64,000 nucleotides of DNA. Origin: an uncultured Bacteroidales bacterium. GTDB taxonomy: Bacteria > Bacteroidota > Bacteroidia > Bacteroidales > UBA1715. The stretch covers positions 73,495 through 137,494 of the forward strand of contig CALAUG010000059.1 in assembly GCA_937892155.1 (NCBI GenBank). Direction: 5' to 3'. The notes under the pieces were generated by a model. It saw nothing but the letters and a program-made list of their open reading frames with translations, had not been told where the DNA came from and did no database searches. Positions within the stretch are counted from its first letter, which is position 1, and every line of letters starts with the position of its first letter. Both the position numbers and the translations under genes were made by a program. Below, one piece after another: positions 51,743 through 59,172 of this stretch.

Positions 51743-51774
51743 CAAAAGTAAATAGCATAAACAGCAAATCCCAA
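51743..51774 (-). promoter_or_regulatory. RiPP operon promoter
   Basis: On the minus strand -33 TTG (51774-51772), 21-bp spacer, -7 TACTTTTG (51750-51743). The -33 is inside the ~208-bp direct repeat R1. Transcription would start at about 51737. Confidence 0.72.
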
Positions 51775-51975
51775 GACCATTTAGTTCATTAAATTCATTC
51801 CGTTCATTTGCACTAATTACAAAGTTTATGTTGAAGTATTTTTAGAAGAGATGGCAATTAGATATGCTATTTTCATTGAAATGGCAGGACAAAAAAAGGA
51901 AGGATTGCTCCTTCCTTTTCCATATAAATTTTTGTTCTATATTCTTGTATTGTAATTCCTTTGGAAACAATTAAA
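51768..51975. repeat. ~208-bp direct repeat, copy R1
   Basis: Near-identical to 52491-52698 (offset 723, later 724 through one indel). It begins ATCCCAAGACCA and ends TTTGGAAACAATTAAA. Read on the minus strand it has a terminator for the gene upstream and, at its far end, the -33 box of the next promoter. No conserved reading frame is shared by the two copies. Confidence 0.92.
51895..51918. terminator. Terminator in R1
   Basis: A 10-bp stem AAAGGAAGGA / TCCTTCCTTT with a 4-nt loop, and T on the minus side. It ends the 129-aa gene. Confidence 0.85.
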
Positions 51976-51998
51976 TTTTCATACAAGAAAATTTACTT

Positions 51999-52388
51999 TT
52001 ATAAACGGGAACAATTAGTTGTAGAATTGCTACTTGTTATATTACACGCTTTTTTGCTACCATTGTCATACGTAATAATAATACGTCCGTCGCCAGACAT
52101 TTGTGCATTACTTACGCCGTATGATTCAATATTAGAGCAATTCGTAAGAGAATTGGAACTCGTAATGTCGCAAACTTTTAATCGTCCAGAATTGTACACT
52201 ATGGCAATTTTATGATTGCCAATACTTGCAGTAGAAACTCCATAATCAACATTAGAACAATTCGTAAGAGAATTGGAACTTGTTAAATCACAAATTTTTA
52301 ACTTTCCACTCTCAACCGAGCTGGTTTTTTGTGCACTGGCACACACCACCGAAAGCAATATGGTGGCAAGAAGAAACATTTTTTTCAT
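51999..52388 (-). CDS. Secreted triple-repeat protein (129 aa)
   Basis: A signal peptide (MKKMFLLATILLSVVCASAQ) is followed by three ~33-residue repeats. Each ends with a C-D/N-(L/I)-T-S-S-N-S-x-T-N-C-S unit (KICDLTSSNSLTNCSN, KVCDITSSNSLTNCSN, KACNITSSNSTTNCSR), after short strands like HKIAIVYNSGRL. The paired Cys in each unit, 11 residues apart, may form disulfides. The repeat form looks like small propeller or solenoid blades. The gene sits between the two ~208-bp direct repeats. Function is not known. Confidence 0.72.
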   Translation of the reverse strand: MKKMFLLATILLSVVCASAQKTSSVESGKLKICDLTSSNSLTNCSNVDYGVSTASIGNHKIAIVYNSGRLKVCDITSSNSLTNCSNIESYGVSNAQMSGDGRIIITYDNGSKKACNITSSNSTTNCSRL

Positions 52389-52465
52389 ACATATAAAAAT
52401 TTAGTTAAACAATAAATTTTCAACAGATCACCCTCTTTGATTTTTTCCCCATAATTTTTCATTGT

Positions 52466-52497
52466 CAAAGATAGAACGAACAAGCAACGAATCCCAA
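52466..52497 (-). promoter_or_regulatory. Promoter of the 129-aa gene
   Basis: On the minus strand -33 TTG (52497-52495), 21-bp spacer, -7 TATCTTTG (52473-52466). As for the RiPP promoter, the -33 lies at the edge of the direct repeat (R2). Confidence 0.72.
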
Positions 52498-52698
52498 GAC
52501 CACTTCGTTCATTAAATTCATTCCGTTCATTTGCACTAATTACAAAGTTTATGTTGAAGTATTTTTAGAAGAGATGGCAATTAGATATGCTATTTTCATT
52601 GAAATGGCAGGACAAAAAAAGGAAGGATTGCTCCTTCCTTTTCCATATAAATTATTTGTTTTATATTCTTGTACCGTAATTCCTTTGGAAACAATTAA
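52491..52698. repeat. ~208-bp direct repeat, copy R2
   Basis: Second copy of 51768-51975. It abuts the stop codon of the second AAA_14 gene. Gap 52389-52490 holds only the promoter of the 129-aa gene. Confidence 0.92.
52618..52641. terminator. Terminator in R2
   Basis: Same hairpin as at 51895-51918. It ends the second AAA_14 gene (minus strand). Confidence 0.85.
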
Positions 52699-53837
52699 AA
52701 TATCTCCTTATTCCAAAGTTTCTTGAGGAAATCAAACACATAATAGATTTCTATGTCGCCACTGCGACGTGTAAGGGGATCCAAACTAACTATCATACAT
52801 CTGCTTTCTGGAAATTCATTTTTAAAATCTTTGAAATTTGCATAATGTTTTGGCATTATTTCTCGGGAAGATTTTATTTCAATTCCAATCGTCGCATCAC
52901 CAACAACCACGTCAACTTCTTTACCATTGTATGTGTGCCAATAACTTAACCTTTCTCGTGAATGCGTGTAAGCAACATAGGCTTGTAATTCTTGTAAAAC
53001 AAAATGCTCAAAGGCGTGACCATACTCTGGTGTGCCTTGTGCAAGCGAAGTTCGATTCATAAGATAATTGTAAACACCAACATCGAAAAAATAGAACTTT
53101 GGAGCTTGTGTAACTTTGCGTTTCATTACCTTAGTATAGGCAGGTAACATATAGCCAATAAGCGTATCAACCAATATACCAAAATATGATTTTGCTGTTT
53201 TTACACTAACTCCACAATCACTTGCAATGTTGCTATAGTTTACAATTTCTCCACTTGTGAGAGCTGCCGCCGAAAGAAATTGTTGAAAATCATCAAGATT
53301 TCGTACCAAAGCTTCCTCTTTAATTTCTTCCTTTAAATAAACATCTATATATCCTGCCAATAACTTCGTTGGATTTTTTGCCAAATAATGAGGAGGAAGT
53401 AGACCGTACAGCAACGCTTTGTCTAAATTCAAATCTGGTAATTCAGCACTCACAAACGGGAAAAAATAGCAAGGTGTAGCACGACCGCCAAGTGTATTGT
53501 ATCCTTTTCTTTTTAATTTTCGAGCACTACTGCCTGATAACACAAAACGTAGTTTTTTCCGCTGAATGAGTCTGTGTACTTCGTTGAGCAATTCTGGAAC
53601 TTCTGGTATTTCGTCTATTACAACCAGCGTGTTTTCTGGTTTATCTTGCAACATTTCGAATAACAGTGCTGGGCGGGCTTGTAAACGAATTTTTAGATCG
53701 CTATCCAATAAGTCGAATAGAATACCATTTGAAAATTGTTGTTCAAGAAACACGCTTTTTCCTGTTTGTCGTGCTCCAAAAAGAAATATACTACCTTCTT
53801 CTACTTCTTTTTCAATATCAAAAAGTCTGTGTATCAT
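52695..53837 (-). CDS. AAA_14/DUF4143 ATPase (second)
   Basis: A 380-residue member of the family. Walker A GARQTGKS (21-28), Walker B TLVVIDEIPEVPEL, sensor FVLSGSSARKLKRKG, winged helix around NYSNIASDCGVSVKTAKSYF, and a C-terminal nuclease-like core GKEVDVVVGDATIGIEIKSS with Asp, Glu and Lys in place. It is divergent from the third copy, with a 244-bp gap full of distinct repeats. Its sequence is not a recent duplicate of the other two. Confidence 0.9.
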   Translation of the reverse strand: MIHRLFDIEKEVEEGSIFLFGARQTGKSVFLEQQFSNGILFDLLDSDLKIRLQARPALLFEMLQDKPENTLVVIDEIPEVPELLNEVHRLIQRKKLRFVLSGSSARKLKRKGYNTLGGRATPCYFFPFVSAELPDLNLDKALLYGLLPPHYLAKNPTKLLAGYIDVYLKEEIKEEALVRNLDDFQQFLSAAALTSGEIVNYSNIASDCGVSVKTAKSYFGILVDTLIGYMLPAYTKVMKRKVTQAPKFYFFDVGVYNYLMNRTSLAQGTPEYGHAFEHFVLQELQAYVAYTHSRERLSYWHTYNGKEVDVVVGDATIGIEIKSSREIMPKHYANFKDFKNEFPESRCMIVSLDPLTRRSGDIEIYYVFDFLKKLWNKEIF

Positions 53838-53865
53838 TTACAGTTATTGTTTATATGTTATTCGA

Positions 53866-53897
53866 CAAAATTAGTAAATTCTATAATTACACTCCAA
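53866..53897 (-). promoter_or_regulatory. Promoter of the second AAA_14 gene
   Basis: On the minus strand -33 TTG (53897-53895), 21-bp spacer, -7 TAATTTTG (53873-53866). The -33 lies inside the nearest iteron copy (TTTGGAGT on the minus strand). Confidence 0.7.
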
Positions 53898-53990
53898 ATA
53901 TTTTGGTAAAATCTGGAGTTGTACTCCAAATTTTTTATGAATTTTTGGAGTTGTATTCCAAATTTTTTAGGAATATTTGGAGTACAGATA
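53891..53990 (-). repeat. Iterated TGGAGT-TGT-ACTCCA palindromes at 32-bp spacing
   Basis: Palindromes TGGAGTTGTACTCCA (53914-53928) and TGGAGTTGTATTCCA (53946-53960) are flanked by half sites ACTCCA (53891-53896) and TGGAGT (53978-53983). Starts of GGAGT (53915, 53947, 53979) and of A(C/T)TCC (53891, 53923, 53955) are each exactly 32 bp apart. One half site holds the -33 element. Confidence 0.88.
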
Positions 53991-54025
53991 AAGATTTTTA
54001 GCAATTTATAGAATGTTGAAAAAAT

Positions 54026-54067
54026 TTATTAGTTTTGCCTAATAAAATTATTAGTCTAACCTAATAA
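54026..54067 (+). repeat. Two TTATTAG...CTAATAA inverted repeats at 22-bp spacing
   Basis: TTATTAG (54026-54032) / CTAATAA (54039-54045) and TTATTAG (54048-54054) / CTAATAA (54061-54067), 22 bp apart (two helical turns). TTG at 54035-54037 lies inside the first and could be a -33 element with a weak -7 near 54057; alternatively TAGTTTTG (54030-54037) is a -7. The ATG is 14 bp after the last half site. Confidence 0.85.
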
Positions 54068-54081
54068 ATTTTCAAAACAAT

Positions 54082-55239
54082 ATGAAAAGGTCTTATTATC
54101 AAACAATTACAAATAGATTATTAGAAAAGAAAAAGTTCATTCAAGTGTTGTTTGGACCTCGTCAAGTAGGAAAAACTACGTTAATCAAACAAATTCTTCA
54201 CGACATTTCTATTCCATATATTTTTGTTAGTGCAGACAACACTTTGGGTGTTGAGGAAACATGGCTTCGGAACACATGGAACCAATGTCGTCTTGAAATC
54301 ACCAAGAACAACTATACCGATTTTATTCTTATTGTAGATGAAGTTCAAAAAATTGCTAACTGGAGTGAAATTGTAAAAAAAGAATGGGACGATGACACAT
54401 TTCATGATGTACCACTCAAAGTAATTTTACTTGGTTCGTCTTCACTTCTTATCCAGCAAGGTTTGTCGGAATCGTTAGCTGGACGTTTCGAGACAATATA
54501 TATTCCACACTGGTCGTATGCCGAAATGAAGGAAGCATTTGGTTTTTCTGTTGACCAATATATTATGTATGGTGGTTATCCTGGCAGTGCCGATTTTATC
54601 TCCGATGAAAGCCGATGGAAAAACTACATTTTGCACTCTCTTGTCGACACTACTTTGTCGAAAGATATTCTTATGCTTACAAGAGTTGACAAACCAATTC
54701 TTTTGCGAAGACTTTTTGCCATTGGGTGTTCGTATTCTGCTCAAATTCTTTCTCTTACAAAAATTCAAGGTGAATTACAAGAACGGGGAAACTTAACTAC
54801 TTTGAGTAATTATTTGAATTTATTAGACACCGCAGGACTTTTGTGTGGATTGGACAAATATTCGGGAAGTGTGGTTCATCAACGAGCTTCAAAACCAAAA
54901 TTTCAGGTCCATAACAATGCATTGATGAGTCTTCAGTTTGAAAATGATTTTGTATCAGCAAAAAATAATTCTACTTATTGGGGAAGATTATCGGAATCGG
55001 CAGTCGGAACCCATTTGCTAAATTATTCAAAGACAGAAAATACGGAAGAAAAAACTTTAATAATACAAAAAATCGGCGGCAAAATATTTGATTTTGCGCT
55101 TTGTGCCATAGGTGTTTTTCAGGCTTTAAAAATATTCAGTCATGCAGCAAAGGTTACAAAATCAACATCTTCTGCGCTTAATGTCGCAGATGATGTTGCG
55201 AGTGCTATTTCAAAATTTCTCAAGGATTTCGTAAAATAA
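54082..55239 (+). CDS. AAA_14 ATPase (third), C-terminus apparently replaced
   Basis: A 385-residue ATPase. Walker A FGPRQVGKTTLI, Walker B FILIVDEVQKIANW, sensor VILLGSSSLLIQQG and the DUF4143 linker SESAVGTHLLNYSK are kept. After this point the expected nuclease-like segment with the VDF...VEVKSG core is absent. Instead a ~70-residue tail (IIQKIGGKIFDFALCAIGVF, then ATKSTSSAL-like sequence and VADDVASAISKFLKDFVK) of other origin follows. The break is near 55040, close to where sequence character changes, so the gene is probably truncated by a recombination or assembly joint. It has its own 22-bp repeats upstream. Confidence 0.8.
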   Translation: MKRSYYQTITNRLLEKKKFIQVLFGPRQVGKTTLIKQILHDISIPYIFVSADNTLGVEETWLRNTWNQCRLEITKNNYTDFILIVDEVQKIANWSEIVKKEWDDDTFHDVPLKVILLGSSSLLIQQGLSESLAGRFETIYIPHWSYAEMKEAFGFSVDQYIMYGGYPGSADFISDESRWKNYILHSLVDTTLSKDILMLTRVDKPILLRRLFAIGCSYSAQILSLTKIQGELQERGNLTTLSNYLNLLDTAGLLCGLDKYSGSVVHQRASKPKFQVHNNALMSLQFENDFVSAKNNSTYWGRLSESAVGTHLLNYSKTENTEEKTLIIQKIGGKIFDFALCAIGVFQALKIFSHAAKVTKSTSSALNVADDVASAISKFLKDFVK

Positions 55240-55259
55240 ATTACAGGTTAAATGAATCA

Positions 55260-56570
55260 ATGAATTCTGGTGGCGGCTTTGAATCTTCAAAAGAATATCC
55301 AAATCTCTATCATGATTTTGTAAAATATGTATCACTGAATGTATTAAGTATGTTGGGTGTGTCTGCCTACGTGCTTTTTGATACATATTTTATAGCCACC
55401 AAAATTGGTCTTAATGCTCTTGCTGGATTAAATATTGCTTTGCCGTTCTTTTTCCTGGTATCTGCAACTGGCATCATGCTTGGAATAGGAACCTCCGTCA
55501 GGTATTCAATCCTTTGTGGCGAAAAAAAAGAGAAATCTGCAATACAGATTATTCTTATCGGATTAATTACTTCGCTGATTCTTGGTTTGATAATTGGGGT
55601 TGTGGGGTATCTGAACAGCAAGGACCTTATGAGGTTGATGGGAGCAGACGATGTGCTGCTGCCTTATTCCCATACTTATATAAGCACTATTTTTTTGTTC
55701 AGCCTGACTATCATTCTTAATGGCTTTGGAATATGTGTTTTCAGAGCGGCTGGCCATCCAAAGTTTGCCATGACGGCTGCACTGATTAATAGTATAAGTA
55801 ATCTTGTTCTTGATTATATCTTTGTTTATAAAGCTCAATATGGAATATGGGGTGCTGCTGTAGCTTCTGGTATTGCTCCAGGACTAGCCTTAGCGTATCA
55901 GATTTGGATATATTGTTTCCATCTTGGTAGATTTGAATTTGAAATACCAAAATTAGAACTTTCTAAGATCGTTGATATCCTAAGACTAGGGTTCCCATCG
56001 TTTTTTACAGAATTTTCTACTGGCTTTATAATGATATTTTTCAATATGGTTATTTTAAAATGCTCTGGAAATATTGGTATTTCAGCCTACGGCATTATTG
56101 CCAATGTGGCTATCGTTGTAACTGCCATATTTACAGGAGTTGCACAGGGGATACAGCCACTTATAAGCTATTATTATGGTGAAAGAAAGCAGATGCTTGT
56201 TGAGCAGATATCTACATGGGCATACAATCTTACTAAAGGTATCAGTATTGGGTTGTATATCTGTTTCTTTGCTTTCTGTGCTCAAATCATTAACATATTT
56301 AATTTTGAGAATAATGCTGAGTTAATTGAAATTGCAGATAAAGGGATTAAAGTATTCTTTACTGCCATGATTTTCTGGGGCGGAAATATTGTTAATACCC
56401 ATATTCTTGCTTCCTGTGACAATCCCGATAAGTCTTTCTGGCTTTCTGCCTGCAGAGGTGGAATAATTACTATCCCAGTATTGTTGCTCTTGGCCAGATA
56501 CTGGTCTCTGACAGGCGTGTGGATAACTATGCCTGTAGCAGAAATGCTGACCTACTTCATTTTTATATGA
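55260..56570 (+). CDS. MATE-family efflux transporter
   Basis: A 436-residue exporter with twelve predicted helices of the MATE/DinF type. Opening DFVKYVSLNVLSMLGVSAYV is helix 1, and ICVFRAAGHPKFAMTAALIN together with VLDYIFVYKAQYGIWGAAVA is the family's central signature. The second half repeats the fold (TAIFTGVAQGIQPLISYYYG). Cation-driven export of drugs or metabolites is known for the family. It converges on the LuxC-PaaK gene with a 1-bp gap and might export that pathway's product, which is inference. Ends normally. Confidence 0.88.
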   Translation: MNSGGGFESSKEYPNLYHDFVKYVSLNVLSMLGVSAYVLFDTYFIATKIGLNALAGLNIALPFFFLVSATGIMLGIGTSVRYSILCGEKKEKSAIQIILIGLITSLILGLIIGVVGYLNSKDLMRLMGADDVLLPYSHTYISTIFLFSLTIILNGFGICVFRAAGHPKFAMTAALINSISNLVLDYIFVYKAQYGIWGAAVASGIAPGLALAYQIWIYCFHLGRFEFEIPKLELSKIVDILRLGFPSFFTEFSTGFIMIFFNMVILKCSGNIGISAYGIIANVAIVVTAIFTGVAQGIQPLISYYYGERKQMLVEQISTWAYNLTKGISIGLYICFFAFCAQIINIFNFENNAELIEIADKGIKVFFTAMIFWGGNIVNTHILASCDNPDKSFWLSACRGGIITIPVLLLLARYWSLTGVWITMPVAEMLTYFIFI

Positions 56571-56571
56571 A

Positions 56572-59172
56572 TTATTTTGTGGCTCGTTCGTCTATTACTG
56601 CTTTTATTTTCCCGGTTCTCTGATTACGCGGTAACTGCCCTGGTTTGAACCATTCTACTGAAATTGTGGACCAGCCTTCCTTTATTGATTCAGCTATTTT
56701 GTAGGAGCCCTTTATCAAAGCGTCTGCGACTACTTTATCCGCAAGTTGCTTGTCTGCTTCTATTCTGATGCAAATCTGGTCTTTGCCATTGACAGTTTTG
56801 GCGACAATTTGAAATATATTGCCGGGAAGGATTGATGATAAGCCTGCAGCAACATCTGCTGGCATAAGGTTTATTCCGCCTATAACAATGAGATCGTCGC
56901 AGCGACCTAGCAATTCAAAGGATTTGCCTGTAAAACCGCATGGACATTTTTCTATATCTACCCATCGCCCAAGGTCGCCTGTTCTGTATCTGATAATAGG
57001 CTGAAGCTTGTGGTCCAGATTGGTAACAACTATTTCGCCAGGGGTGTCATCTTCGATAACTGACTGGTCTTTGGTTGAAATAATTTCGCAGTAGCAGTAT
57101 TCCTCAAGAACATGGTGTATTGTTCCTGGGGTGTGTGTGCATTGCCAGCCAACAAGACCGGTATCAACACAGGCATAACCGGCTGAACGTATGCTTTGGG
57201 CTCCAACAGCTTTTTTTAGGAACTCACAGGTTTGCGGCCTTAAATGCTCACCGGCATAAAGTATTTTTTCCAGTTTTATATCTAAGCCACGCTTCTGTAT
57301 TTCTTCTGCAATTCTGATGATTATAGATGGAAGGCCAACGACGGCATTTGTATCGAAGGTTTCCATGTATTTAAGAATATTTTCAAGGTCAGAGGAACCG
57401 CCTATGGGCAGATGTAGACAGCCGATATTTTCTAGTGCACGGCCAGCTACGTTGAAGCTTGTCCATAGATTGCCTGCTATAAATAGGTTGGCAACGCGGT
57501 CTTCTGCGCATATTCCGGCATTTTTATATACATCTGTTAATAAATCTGTGACGTAGCGATATTCTTTGTTACTGTAAAAGGTGAACTTAGGATTACCAGT
57601 AGTTCCACCAGAAGCATATACGTAGGTGTCGGTCATAGGCCCTGTAAGAATGTCATCTGATTCTGGCGGAGATATTCTATAAAAAGTATCTCGGTCTAAG
57701 AAGGGCAGCTTTAAAAAGTTGCTGAAACTGCAACCGCCAGCCTCTTCAATTAATCTGTTGTAGTAGGGTGAAGAATTGATTTTCTTAAGAAGCCGTTCAA
57801 TTCTTGATGGATAATCGTTTTTGTATTCAACGGCAACCCATTCTACCAGGTCGCGCAAAATGAAATACCCTTCGTGTGGTGCGCCATCGTGTCCCTCGCT
57901 CATTCCGCCGATATCGGTAATTCTTTTAACACCTAATTCAAACAGTTCTTTTTCGTAAATTGAGGTTGAGTCGGCAGAACAACACAAACCTGCTGTCTGA
58001 AGGTATTCTGATATTGGTGAAAGCCGTTCGGTCAGGTCTTCTATATTGCTAACTCGTTTTATGAATAATGTTCTATTCAGGCATGATATTTTGAATGCAG
58101 GGTCATATTCCAGAACAAGTGTAAAATCGAATTCTTCGGGACATACTAATCGTCCTTCACTGCGGACCTGCATCATACGTGCTATTTCGCGGACCTTGCG
58201 GATCTCAACCTTTTCATCAAAGCTCAAGGTTCCATGTGGCAGTTCTTCACTAACCTGAATCATTTCGTCAAATAAGGCTTCTATCAACTGATGCGAGGTT
58301 TTTAAATCCTTGTCTATTACATAGACAACATGAGGAGAAGAACAGGCCTGCTGGTCCCATCTGCAGACGTCTAAGGCAAGACCTCTGACAATATTGGCAG
58401 GAGCACTGGGCTTCAGACATTTGCCTTCTATTACTGCAAAAGAATATCTTGGACCATTTTCAATGAGCTTAACATGCTTGCCTAAACGTGGTTTTAAAGA
58501 ATTTAAGGCTTCATTACCACCCCAGAATACAAGTGTCAGTTTGCTATCAAAAAGGATATCCTCTATGGCTCGATTTCCGCCTTCCCAGACAACAACGGCC
58601 TGATTTGCCCATATTATTCCTGCTGGGTCAAATTCTTTTATGCTTTCTAGAAACAGAACCGGAAAAACAGGGTCTGCTCCAGACATTTTTAGTATATTGG
58701 CATTTTTTGTTATAATCCCGGAAATGAGGCTGTCTACTGCACCAACAAATACATTTCCTGCGCTTATATGAAGCACTACGCCTCTTGGCTTGGCTTTCAG
58801 CCTATAGTCATTGTGAGGCTTTTCTTCACCGTCATTTAAAACCTCCAGACTGCCAAGTTCACCAGTTATACGCTTTTCCAGACTTTTTCTTGAACAGATT
58901 TCACTGACAACCTTAAGACCTTCTTCAATCATTTCAGCACTGAATGAAGTAAGCTGAGGCAATATTTCAGCGGCTTTCTGGCGAAGGTGATAATCTGGGT
59001 CTGCCCAGGCCTTTGATACATTGTCTAATATTTCTAAAACACATTCTATATCTGGTTCAGAAGCAAGCTTTGCTTTTTCGTAGGCTTCTTCCAGCAACTC
59101 GTGTGCTGTATCGGCGCAGAGCCAATCAGATGCATATTCCTGACCGAAAACGAAAATTTTATTATTATTCAT
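56572..59172 (-). CDS. Fusion of LuxC-like acyl reductase and PaaK-like adenylating enzyme
   Basis: An 866-residue protein. Residues about 1-450 are a LuxC-type acyl-CoA reductase: RGVVLHISAGNVFVGAVDSL for NADPH binding and the nucleophile Cys277 in CRWDQQACSSPHVVYV. Residues about 455-866 are a phenylacetate-CoA-ligase-like AMP-forming enzyme: YVYASGGTTGNPKFTFYS (about 518-535), YRTGDLGRW, and the C-terminal lid QLPRNQRTGKIKAVID. LuxC reduces an activated acyl group to an aldehyde; the second half could activate the acid or transfer the product. The ATG at 59172 overlaps the LuxE-like TGA (ATGA); the frame is open 93 nt further but that is inside the upstream gene. Confidence 0.88.
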   Translation of the reverse strand: MNNNKIFVFGQEYASDWLCADTAHELLEEAYEKAKLASEPDIECVLEILDNVSKAWADPDYHLRQKAAEILPQLTSFSAEMIEEGLKVVSEICSRKSLEKRITGELGSLEVLNDGEEKPHNDYRLKAKPRGVVLHISAGNVFVGAVDSLISGIITKNANILKMSGADPVFPVLFLESIKEFDPAGIIWANQAVVVWEGGNRAIEDILFDSKLTLVFWGGNEALNSLKPRLGKHVKLIENGPRYSFAVIEGKCLKPSAPANIVRGLALDVCRWDQQACSSPHVVYVIDKDLKTSHQLIEALFDEMIQVSEELPHGTLSFDEKVEIRKVREIARMMQVRSEGRLVCPEEFDFTLVLEYDPAFKISCLNRTLFIKRVSNIEDLTERLSPISEYLQTAGLCCSADSTSIYEKELFELGVKRITDIGGMSEGHDGAPHEGYFILRDLVEWVAVEYKNDYPSRIERLLKKINSSPYYNRLIEEAGGCSFSNFLKLPFLDRDTFYRISPPESDDILTGPMTDTYVYASGGTTGNPKFTFYSNKEYRYVTDLLTDVYKNAGICAEDRVANLFIAGNLWTSFNVAGRALENIGCLHLPIGGSSDLENILKYMETFDTNAVVGLPSIIIRIAEEIQKRGLDIKLEKILYAGEHLRPQTCEFLKKAVGAQSIRSAGYACVDTGLVGWQCTHTPGTIHHVLEEYCYCEIISTKDQSVIEDDTPGEIVVTNLDHKLQPIIRYRTGDLGRWVDIEKCPCGFTGKSFELLGRCDDLIVIGGINLMPADVAAGLSSILPGNIFQIVAKTVNGKDQICIRIEADKQLADKVVADALIKGSYKIAESIKEGWSTISVEWFKPGQLPRNQRTGKIKAVIDERATK

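Noticed and set aside
51887..51961. 24-codon ORF in repeat R1 as a conserved peptide
   Set aside because: An indel in R2 changes the frame, so it is not preserved between the copies.
51768..52698. Insertion sequence bracketed by long repeats
   Set aside because: No transposase between the copies and no terminal inverted repeats or target duplications seen.
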